Below, piece after piece: positions 42,085 through 50,436 of a stretch of 64,000 bases of DNA (within the stretch, counting starts at the first letter, position 1; each line of letters begins with the position of its first letter). The notes beneath the pieces are model-generated. The model was not told the origin of the DNA. It made no database searches and saw only the letters and a program-made list of their open reading frames with translations. The stretch covers positions 22,346,992 through 22,410,991 of the forward strand of contig OZ020625.1 in the NCBI GenBank assembly GCA_963971575.1. Reading direction: 5' to 3'. Both the position numbers and the translations under genes were made by a program. The DNA comes from Liopterus haemorrhoidalis (Eukaryota > Arthropoda > Insecta > Coleoptera > Dytiscidae).

Positions 42085-42424
42085 ATAATTCGAAACTACC
42101 TATAATTCTTATTATGTATTAATATGGTGATATGTATTTCCCTGAGAATACTCTAATTTTACTAAAATACCTTGTGATTTTTAGTTTTCAACTACTTTAA
42201 TATTTATGCATGTGATAGGTATTGAGAACTGACACGCTCGGATACGCAGTCTGGTGGTCAAATATTGTACTACGCGACTGTAGTACTGTTTGAAATTATT
42301 ACATATTTTCTAGTGTTGATAGTGTATATATATATAAATCAGTCTCTTGTTTCATTTTGTAAAAATCACATTAATACAAAAATATATTAATACAGACAAG
42401 GCCGATTTCAGTTTGTAGTACAGT

Positions 42425-42726
42425 CAGTGGCGCACCCAGGAATTTTTCTTGGGGGGGCGGTACACAAGAAAAAGTGAAATGGTCAACAAAAAGGTCCTTA
42501 CTTGTAAAATACAAGTAATGAGCAAAAAAAAACTCCTCACTTGTAAAATACAAGTGATGAACAAAAAAAAGGTCCTCACTAGTAAAATACAAGTTATGAG
42601 AAAAAAAAGGTCGTCATCTCTACTTTTAAATTCATATCTATATATTTACCTAAGTTCCATAATGCTAATTAAAAAATTTGGTATTTCCATTCTTCTTGGA
42701 GGGGGCCCCCTCTGGGTGCGCCACTG
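42425..42726. mobile_element. hAT MITE with internal minisatellite
   Basis: Ends CAGTGGCGCACCCAGGAA and CTGGGTGCGCCACTG; exact 8-bp duplication AGTACAGT (42417-42424, 42727-42734). Between 42480 and 42610 a 33-bp unit (AAAGGTCCTCACTTGTAAAA and TACAAGTGATGA) is repeated four times. The open frames there encode only the repeat. Confidence 0.92.
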
Positions 42727-42741
42727 AGTACAGTCCTCTTA

Positions 42742-43342
42742 TACCCTTTTCACACTAGAACTTTAAGATCGGATGTTAAAGTAAATGTGTCTTTAAACGC
42801 TAATGTGAAAACGTATGACCTCGTCTAAATACAAGCGATGTTTAAGACAGAGATCTGCGTCTTAAACATCGTCCGCATTGCCAACATAATTTCTATTATA
42901 AAAAATACTCTTTGAATTTGTGCTGTCAACATTTTGTATTATCATAAACAAGAATACTGTGTTATATCGACGTTGTAAGAAGTTTATACTTATTGTTATA
43001 ATAAAATTATTTATTTTAATAATGTGTTTAGTAAAATACAGAGTTACAATAATTGAGATAAAATGTATCGACTTACATGTTAATACAGGTGTAATATATT
43101 CTTTATTGTAGTGTCTTTATTGTAGAATGAAATGAAATATCCATATTTGTTTATAATAATTCAAAACGTGCGTCTGCGTAGACAGTTCAAAACTGGTAAT
43201 TTCCTGACGGTAATTAAGGACAAAATTACTGTAGCTGATGACAGCACCGGAAATTTAAACATCAAGTGTTGAAAGCAAACCGATTTTAAACATCGTTGAA
43301 CTTTAAGTTCACTCGTCTTAAAGTTCTAGTGTGTAAAGGGTA
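42742..43342. mobile_element. TACCCTTTTCACACTAG-ended MITE
   Basis: Ends TACCCTTTTCACACTAGAAC and CTAGTGTGTAAAGGGTA are inverted; TA flanks both sides (42740-42741, 43343-43344). AACTTTAAGA and TCTTAAAGTT continue the pairing. Non-coding interior. Confidence 0.8.
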
Positions 43343-43842
43343 TAACTTATGAGGAGTGAGCTTTATATTTTTGAATATTCGAATATGTCCGAGCATACCC
43401 GATCTTAGCGAGATAAACCATTCTATTTAAGAGCGCGTCGATTTGAAATCCGAGGGCTAAAATATTCAATAAATCGCATTATATAATATTAATATTTAAC
43501 TTACTGAAAATGTATTTAAATAAATATGTTTCATCAATAAAAACATCAAAAAAATCGTACATCTGATACCAAGAAGTCGTACATCGTACACATGCAAAAA
43601 TATTCGTATAAATACGATTTAAATCGTACATCTGGCAACACTGGTAGCGACGTTATTTTGTCTCACTCACGATCATGACTCACACTTGTCAAGGCCAGTG
43701 TCTTTAAATTGTCGGTCGCATTATAACGACTCCGCACTAAGATTTTCTAGATAACTGTAATGATGTAGACATTGCGGTGGATAAATTTTATAACTTATGG
43801 TATGCAGACACCTTTATTTTGGACGTTTGCCATTGCTGTTGC

Positions 43843-44312
43843 AGTTTTTTTTTTAATATCCAAGTAGCCTTCAAATCGAGTTCGACTTTAAGATCTATCC
43901 TATCATGTACGAAACCCAAATCTGTCCTAAACAAAAACTGTGTCTACTCTATTCCCTGCCAGTGCGGGAAACAATATATTGGCGAGACTTGCAGACCTCT
44001 ACAGGTTAGGGTAAACGAGCACAAGAAGAAAGTTCAGCAGGGCGAAATTTACAGTTCCAAACTGGCTGAACATGCTTGGGAAAATAAACACCATTTCCAA
44101 TGGAAAGATGCTAAACCCTTAATGTATGAGGAAAACAAGTTCAAAAGAAAATTGAAAGAGTCTGCTTTGATCGAAAACTCTGGAGATGCTGTCAGCCAAG
44201 CCAGCATAGAATTTCCTCAACTCTGGCTTTCCATTATTCAAAACAATCCTGTTAATCCTCATGTCACTAATCCGGTAACAAACAACTCATTACCACACAA
44301 TAATGTGACAAA
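43843..44312 (+). pseudogene. Penelope-like element GIY-YIG endonuclease domain
   Basis: A frame of about 150 codons reads ILSCTKPKSVLNKNCVYSIP, CQCGKQYIGETCRPLQVRVN, EHKKKVQQGEIYSSKLAEHA and KLKESALIENSGDAVSQASI. NCVYSIPC...QYIGET is the GIY-YIG core; the conserved Arg, His (NEHKK) and the HAWENKH segment follow in the order found in Penelope-like elements. The C-terminal tail continues to VTNPVTNNSLPHNNVTN, where a hAT element interrupts the gene at 44313; the frame resumes in phase at 46437. The reverse transcriptase part is missing (5' truncation at about 43843). Confidence 0.88.
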
Positions 44313-44339
44313 TAGTGCTGGGAACCGAAACCGGTTTTT

Positions 44340-44592
44340 CGGGTACCCGGTTCCGGTTATCGGGTAAAACCGGGTTTGTGATTTTCGCGTTACCCGGATA
44401 CCCGGTTCCGGATACCCGGTTTCGGATACCCGGTTTCGGATACCCGGTTCCGGATACCCGGTTCCGGACACCCGGTTCCGGATACCCGGTTCCGGACACC
44501 CGGTTTCGGATACCCGGTTTCGGATACCCGGTTTCGGATACCCGGTTTCGGATACCTGGTTTCGGATACCCGGTTCCAGATACCCGGTTTCG
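44340..44592. repeat. GGATACCCGGTTCC minisatellite, left array
   Basis: About 16 units of 14-15 bp. Open frames on both strands here encode repeat-derived peptides only. Confidence 0.9.
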
Positions 44593-44940
44593 TTAGATAA
44601 ACGACGTGATAGCAACAAAAAAGAAGAAGGATCGAAGTAGTGCGCAAAAAAATATTTGAAACTAGGTATTCGAAATCGGGTTACTCGAAAATTATGTGCA
44701 CGGTTTTACTTGACCGGATATCTGTTAAACCGGTTTCGGTTCCCCGCACTGTTATTTATTATTTACTTAATATTATTTTATTTTGTTCGGAACACAAACA
44801 GGACAGGCCCAGCGAAGTGTTCACTACTACATAATTACTATGTTAATACGTAATTAAACAAACTTGTACTTGAAACACAATAATTAGTTGAATATAAAAA
44901 TTGTTAAATATAATAAACTGTTACAATACATATTATTAAT

Positions 44941-45740
44941 ATTGATGACAAATTTTGTCGTTACAATATTTATTGAACATTTTAACAGACACATTGATAA
45001 TGTTAACCCTTTACTGCATGAATTTTTATTTTTGGCTGAAATAATTCATGAGCATTAGGAATTGGTTCTTATTGATAGAAAAATTAATTAAAAAATTATA
45101 TTTAAAATATTAATTATTATTTTCATGAAAAAATAATAATTAAAATAACAATTTAGGGTATGTGCAAATACATGGAACATTATGATTCTACATTATGTTA
45201 CAAAAGAAAATGATTCCGTATTATTTGCTCGACAATTGCTAGGTGTTCTTCATTAGGGGTTAAGAGCACTCGCCCTCGAATTTTTGAAAGAACAGGTCGT
45301 ATCATCTAGTTGTCTTTTCTCAATAAATTCAGAGTTATCGTTGAAGTGCAAATTCCGCTTGATATCCTCAAATCTATTGCAGCCCATTACTTGAGATACT
45401 GCAGGATCCATTGCTGTGTATGTGGCATATATGAACATTCATGAAGTAACGTTCTGATTCAGTTTTAAAAGTAAAATAAAAATCGGAATGTGCCATATAT
45501 GGCACACTATATGCGGTAAAGGGTTAACATCTGAGAAATTATTATTGTAAGTACTGCAGAGTCTGACTATTGGAGAATTTTGGTAAGAATTCGTGTTCGC
45601 AAAAGATATACAAAGAAGCGAAGAAGATCGCGTATTGTACACTGAAACATTAATAGTGATTAAATTTTGTAGTTCCACACATGATAATAGATTATTAAAA
45701 ATTTTATGCAAAATTTTCATGTCAGTCAAAGTGCGACGAT
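44941..45740 (-). pseudogene. LINE polymerase C-terminal fragment split by piggyBac MITE
   Basis: Minus strand from 45729: MTDMKILHKIFNNLLSCVEL, VYNTRSSSLLCISFANTN, YQNSPIVRLCSTYNNNFSDV, matching the NSPINR-YNNN end of the LINE at 39117-39480. At 45527 a piggyBac-type element interrupts it; after the insertion (below 45003) the frame continues NIINVSVKMFNKY. It is the same kind of C-terminal remnant as at 39117. Confidence 0.75.
45007..45523 (-). mobile_element. piggyBac-type non-autonomous element
   Basis: Ends CCCTTTACTGCATG and ATATGCGGTAAAGGG are inverted, flanked by TTAA (45003-45006, 45524-45527), the signature target of piggyBac. A transposase fragment lies on the minus strand at 45253-45438: AVSQVMGCNRFEDIKRNLHF, NDNSEF. 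NRFEDIKRNLHFNDN is a strongly conserved block of piggyBac transposases. The first catalytic region and most of the enzyme are missing. Confidence 0.92.
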
Positions 45741-45999
45741 CCTTTAGTGTGAGAAAATTACTCGGCGCAACATATATTATAATTGATATAGTTATAATAT
45801 ATCAAAAATATATATTATAAAGAAGATGTTTAAAATTAAAATAAAGTAACGAATACAATTTTTTTTTCTATTCAAAATTGAAAATGTATAATAACAAAAA
45901 ACGTACGTAGTAGATGCACGTCAGCAAGTATTACTTAACGTATCTCAATCACAATAACCGTAATTGTTATGATGCTGGAAACCGAAACATGTTTAACGG

Positions 46000-46390
46000 G
46001 TATCCGGTTCTGGATTTCGGGCAAAACGGGTACTTAATTTTGAAGTAACCCAGTTCCGGATACCTCATCCCGAATACCCGGATCAGATTACACGGTTCCG
46101 GATACCCGGTTTCGGATACCCGGTTCCTATTACCCGGTTCTGATTACCCGGTTCCGGGTACCCGTTTTCGGATACTCGGTTCCGATTACCCGGTTTCGGA
46201 TGCCCGGTTTCGAGTACCCGGTTCCGGATACCCGGTACCGGATACCCGGTTCCGGATACCCGGCTCCGGATACCCGGTTCCGGATACCCGGTTCTGGATA
46301 CCCGGTTCCGGATACCCGGTTCCGGGTACCCGGTTTCGGACACCCGGTTCCGAAACCGGGTAACCGGGTAAACCCGGACCCGGTTTTTTT
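46000..46390. repeat. GGATACCCGGTTCC minisatellite, right array
   Basis: About 24 units of 14-15 bp, same orientation as the left array at 44340-44592. Confidence 0.9.
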
Positions 46391-46436
46391 TTGAAACCGG
46401 TTCCGGTTCCACAAAGATCGATTTCTGACAGCACTA

Positions 46437-46615
46437 GTGACAAACAACCTTAATCCGGTCGTTAATTCTCTGCAGGTAGTCCCGTCCCTACCCATACCTG
46501 ATCCCAACCACCCAACCAATAGCAACGCACCTATAACCTGCTCCCACTCTTACAATACTCGGTATAAAAACTCGAAGAAAACTGAAATGTTTATCATTTC
46601 TCGTGATCGCTGAAA
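46437..46615 (+). pseudogene. Penelope-like C-terminal tail, after the hAT insertion
   Basis: VTNNLNPVVNSLQVVPSLPI, PDPNHPTNSNAPITCSHSYN, TRYKNSKKTEMFIISRDR then a stop at about 46612. It continues the Penelope frame broken at 44312. The NTRYKN-like block is common near Penelope C-termini. Confidence 0.75.
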
Positions 46616-46742
46616 ACGGAAACAGATTGTTTGAGCAGTTTCCGAAACGTCCGAATTTACTATTTTTTATATTACCCTTGAAGTATTATATCTTTTTGAT
46701 ACTAATACTCATTATATTGTACTATTCTAGCCTAGTACTATC

Positions 46743-46790
46743 AGCAATGGCAAACGTCCAAAATAAAGGTGTCTGCATTAATATTGGACC
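46743..46790. repeat. Inverted partner of 43788-43838
   Basis: CAGCAATGGCAAACGTCCAA and AATAAAGGTGTCTGCAT are the complement of GTATGCAGACACCTTTATTT and TGGACGTTTGCCATTGCTG at 43800-43838. The two flank the Penelope/hAT nest and may be the ends of another element or of the Penelope insertion. Confidence 0.65.
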
Positions 46791-46941
46791 ATTGCAAAAT
46801 AATTTCAAAGATATAACTTATTGTATGATGTTTTTAATGAGGGCATTCCTGCTATGAAACCGCGCAGGAACTACTACACTTCTTGGTTCACACTTGAGAT
46901 AAAGTTACTTTTAAAATCAAAAAGGTATAATCATAAAAAAA

Positions 46942-47983
46942 TTGATGTGAAGTGTGAATTTTAATACATTTCAGGGTTTCTCAAGTATTTAGTAAGTGAA
47001 TGAGGATTATTTGGGATGCCAAAACAAATTTTATGTTGAAATATTTTTTTTTATTAATTTTAATTCGATTGTCTAATACCATTATTTAGGTTTCTAAATA
47101 TGTGCAGTATTTTTTTATATTACAAGTTTCATTAAGATTTTGAAAATTGCGCCTATGGCTTCCATTGGTTGTTTTAAGTCATAACTCCGCCCCTCTGATT
47201 TCGTGTATTCAATTTCAACAATTTCCACTGGTTATTAAATTTACGCTTTTAAAAATTAAATGCAATATTTGCCCAAATATAACTAGAATTTTGAAAAAAT
47301 AATTTAAACAAAATAAAACTGCAAAAAAAAAAACAAAAAATAAAATGGTCTCGACTGTCTCGAGACCATTTTTCGAACCTTACTTTGCAAATTAGAACGC
47401 GAGCATGATAACCGTTACACTATCAAAGCGTGCTGGGTTACTGTCTTACATAGGTTATTAAATATTTTACATGGTCAAGCAAAAACCACAAGAAATGCGT
47501 TAATTTCCGAAAACATAATCTGATCAATAATTCCTGTTGTACTATTCCGGTTCACACTAATGTACAATTTACTTAGAATTTTTTCAGATTTTTAGTTTAA
47601 ACCATCTGGGCTACAGGGCGTGGGACAAACATTTTTTTGCACAATTTTGGCAAAAATCGCGTCAAAATAATTTATTTTGCGAAAATAAAATTTTTATCGT
47701 TAATTTACGTAGAAGGGCTTTCACTTGATACCCTACTCAGAATTTATTTATTTATTTTTTTTTTCACTGTGCACATATTTGTTTATATTTTTAGGGGGTT
47801 ATGTTTTTTAAATGTTTTAGTATTTTTACTATGTGCAGGTCAAAACGTTGTATAAGCATGCCCAATTTCAGATCTCTAAGTTTAGCCGTTTGGCTACAAT
47901 TTTTACCGAGCAGACAGACAGACAGACAGACGGACGACAAAATGACGGTATAAGGGTTTTTTTGGTCATACCTACAAAACCCT
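46942..47983 (-). mobile_element. HINE/Helentron-like element, copy 4
   Basis: 3' end TTGATGTGAAGTGTGAATTT at 46942; 5' end GGTCATACCTACAAAACCCT at 47983; (CAGA)n at 47912-47930; A run at the 3' side and AAGAA at the other. Same body as the other copies. Confidence 0.65.
47365..47440 (-). other. tRNA-like Pol III module in HINE copy 4
   Basis: Minus strand: TTTGATAGTGTAACGGTTAT (47408-47427), CATGCTCGCGTTCTAATTTG, then AAGGTTCGAAA (47371-47381). The A-box part closely resembles the TAGTGTAGYGGTTATCAC D-arm of valine-type tRNAs. A 23-base palindrome TGGTCTCGACTGTCTCGAGA (start) follows the B-box. Confidence 0.55.
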
Positions 47984-48383
47984 AAGAATAAAACCATCGT
48001 ATTAAAATAATAATAATTTGAATGTTAATAATTAACTAATATTTTAAATCATTTTATAAAAATTATACTATTTAATTATGTAAAACAATTAAATCAAGTA
48101 ATTATTGGCAAAGACCTTAGAGTAAATGATAATGCATCGAAATATTTTAAAGATGCAAGAAAAATGTATCTAAGGTTAAGATATAAAAAATAAAATGTAT
48201 TTACAAAATGTACTATTTTATGTATCTATTAAACCTGTTTTATTTACCTAAGAATAATAGCAGTAATTTAAAATTTCAAATACTGGCGCCGGATTGGAAA
48301 TATGTAGTATCTATATTATCGATTGCAAATACAATTGGTTTGCCACCTAATCGTTATTTTGGCGCCAGTACTAATGTAAAAAA
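47984..48383. other. AT-rich non-coding stretch
   Basis: It contains an inverted pair ATACTGGCGCC (48281) and GGCGCCAGTA (48361), possibly ends of a small element of about 90 bp. Nothing else is recognised. Confidence 0.4.
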
Positions 48384-49373
48384 TTGATGTGAAGTGTGAA
48401 TTTTCACACATTTCTGGGTTTTGCAGGTATTTAATAACTGAATGATGATTATTTGGGATGCCAAAACAAATTTTATGTCAAAATATTTTTTTATGAATTT
48501 TAATTCGATAGCCTAATACCATTATGTAAGTTTCTAAATATGTGCAGTATTTTTTTTTACATAGCAAGGTTCATTAAGATTTTGAAAATTGCGCCTATGG
48601 CATCTATTGGTTGCTTAAATCATTAGCCCCGCCCTCTGATTTCGTATGCATCAAACAGAATTAAATTATTATTTCAACACTTCCCACTGATTATTAAATT
48701 TACGCTATTAAAAATTAAATGCAACATTTACCAAAATATAACTAGAATTTTGACAAAATAATTTTAACAAAAGAAAACTGCAAAAAAAAAATAACAAAAT
48801 TAAAATTGACAGGATTCGAACTCTAGTTTGCAAGTTACCTGTTTGCAAATTAGAAAACCAATGACTAAACGCACATCGCTACGAGCGCTGACGTATTAAC
48901 TTGGTTACATAGCGAATTAAATATTTAACATATTTTGGTTAAAAACACAAAAAATGCATTATTTTCCGAAAACATAATCTGATCAAAAATTCCTGTTGTA
49001 CTATTCCGGTTCACACCAATATACATTACTTAGAATTTTTTCAGATTTTTAGTTTAAACAATCTGGGATACAGGCTGTGAAACAAAAATTTTTTTGCACA
49101 ATTTTGACAAATATCGCGTCAAAATAATTTATTTTGCAAAAATAAAATTTTGATCGTTAATCCACGTACTAAGGGCTTTCATTTGATACCCTACACAGAA
49201 TTTTAAACAAATATATTTTTTTTTCGTTTAGCACATATTTGTTTATATATTTAGGGGGATATGTTTTTTAGATGTTTTAGTATTTTTCCTATGTGCGGCT
49301 TAAAAAGTTGTACAAGCATGCCAAATTTCAACTCTCTAGGTTTAGCCGTTTGGCTACAATTTTTACCGAACAC

Positions 49374-49411
<38 letters not shown>

Positions 49412-49458
49412 GACAAAATGACGGTATAAGGGTTTTTTGGTCATACCTACAAAACCCT
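48384..49458 (-). mobile_element. HINE/Helentron-like element, copy 5
   Basis: 3' end TTGATGTGAAGTGTGAATTT at 48384; hairpin GTGTGAATTTTCACAC at 48394-48409; GGGTTTTGCAGGTATTTA directly after (internal inverted copy of the 5' end); (CAGA)n at 49374-49410; 5' end at 49458. A runs at both borders. Confidence 0.68.
48808..48895 (-). other. tRNA-like Pol III module in HINE copy 5
   Basis: Minus strand: GCGCTCGTAGCGATGTGCGT (A-box-like) and AGAGTTCGAATCCTG (B-box-like, 48811-48825), followed by TTTTAATTTTG. It is most similar to the copy 1 module but has an extra AATTTGCAAAC segment. Confidence 0.5.
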
Positions 49459-49464
49459 AAAAAA

Positions 49465-49814
49465 CTAATAAGCTAGTGACGAATCTATTGTTGTCTATGG
49501 TTATGGACAAAACCTTAAAAACTGAAATTTTGTTGGCACGGTTGGTAGGCGCAGGCGCGACTTCTCGTATTTCGACCGATATGCTTGTGAATATTCACTT
49601 TGACCATCGTCCCTAGGGAAATGTTTTTTTTTTCATTTTCTAGAAACAATGGGTAAATGTAAGTTTTTTTAGCATATACCGTTTAAGTGCATACATAAAG
49701 CTAACAATGTACATTTACCATAACATATACATTGATCTAACTCTTAAAGTAAATAAAATCGAAAGTATTTGTAATTTGGTTATTATGTTTAAGCTATATT
49801 CGATGGCATATCAG
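49465..49814. other. Non-coding stretch before exon-like segment B
   Basis: No element recognised. It ends in an acceptor-like CGATGGCATATCAG. Confidence 0.4.
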
Positions 49815-50092
49815 AGATTTCAGCAGCACTGAAAGAAGCAGATAGATTGGAAAAAGAAATATTCCGACTTCAAAACTTAAAAGATTTCCTCCAAGGAGAA
49901 TTTGTACCTTATCTTACGGATGTGAAGAGTCAATTATTTTCAGCGGAAACCCACTTGGATGACCTTTCAGATAAAGATACCGATTCGAGTGTTGATGACG
50001 ATATGAACGTTTTGGAATATAAATTAGCTGAGGCGACAGAATCATTCAAATGCCAGAAAACTGTCACGAATACATTTGCAGAACTGAGTTAG
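49815..50092 (+). CDS. Exon-like open segment B, unknown protein
   Basis: Open from an acceptor-like CAG at 49812-49814 to a TAG at 50090. The translation is ISAALKEADRLEKEIFRLQN, LKDFLQGEFVPYLTDVKSQL, then an acidic stretch SDKDTDSSVDDDMNVLEYKL and KCQKTVTNTFAELS. Heptad-like LxxAxxLxxxI suggests a short coiled coil at the N-terminus. Joining 16623 to 49815 would create a lysine codon (A+AG) and keep the frame, and the compositions agree (helical, charged). No family is recognised. If real, this is the last coding exon of a host gene whose intron of about 33 kb contains most of the transposons here; phase agreement alone has a one-in-three chance. Confidence 0.38.
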
Positions 50093-50436
50093 TATTTTAA
50101 AGATTATTAATGCAGTGTCGACTAGAATATTTGATCCATGTTTATTTATTATTTATCAACTTATGACTTAAAACCCACAAAAATTAACATGAGGCAACTT
50201 GCGTTTTCGGTGAGATTCGACGAACAGGACTTCTACCCGTGTATACAGTTTTGTTAGGTCTGTGAACTCTTTGATGTGTTTATTACGGATGATTATTTAC
50301 GGGTATAAATCGTAGAGAAGCTGACAAGCTTTGTGGGGTACAACTACGATTGTGAGTCGTCGAAACTCAGATACTATTCCGTGAAATATTTATCATAAGC
50401 ACCCGGCGCAACATGGTATATGAAATAATAATTAAT
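50093..50436. other. Non-coding stretch, possible 3' UTR of segment B
   Basis: No coding block. There is no AATAAA in the first 100 bases. It leads into the satellite. Confidence 0.35.

Larger units (their letters stand above)
41223..43643. mobile_element. Foldback-type element with about 290-bp inverted arms
   Basis: Left arm 41223 to about 41515 starts CAGTGTTGCCAGATGTACGA; the right arm (about 43355-43643) is its complement, ending TCGTACATCTGGCAACACTG. GTACGAT words are repeated near both ends. Arms include GCGACGCGCTCTTAAATAG-like and TCTCGCTAAGATCGGG segments. No duplication of 8 bases was found at the borders. The interior holds three different MITE insertions. Confidence 0.8.
44305..46444. 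mobile_element. hAT element with CCCGGTTCC arrays, nested in Penelope
   Basis: The element spans 44313-46436, flanked by the exact 8-bp duplication GTGACAAA (44305-44312, 46437-46444). Left end TAGTGCTGGGAACCGAAACC; right end read on minus TAGTGCTGTCAGAAATC. Subterminal arrays of a 14-15-bp unit GGATACCCGGTTCC lie at 44340-44592 and 46000-46390. AGTGCTGGGAACCGAAACC near 44314 and GGTTTCGGTTCCCCGCACT near 44735 also form an inner inverted pair, so an inner related element is possible. The interior contains a LINE fragment split by a piggyBac MITE. Confidence 0.85.

Noticed and set aside
42371..42592. Frame MYFTSEDLFFVHHLYFTSEE
   Set aside because: Antisense reading of the 33-bp minisatellite in a hAT MITE.
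44259..44647. Several frames of GYPEPGIRNRVS-type repeats
   Set aside because: Product of the 14-15-bp GGATACCCGGTTCC array; frames are open in several phases on both strands.
46083..46525. Further GYPEPGIRNRVS-type frames
   Set aside because: Same minisatellite, right-hand array of the hAT element.
47365..47440. Genuine tRNA gene
   Set aside because: A and B boxes are suggestive, but acceptor and anticodon stems do not pair convincingly and the sequence lies inside a repeat; listed as a tRNA-like module instead.
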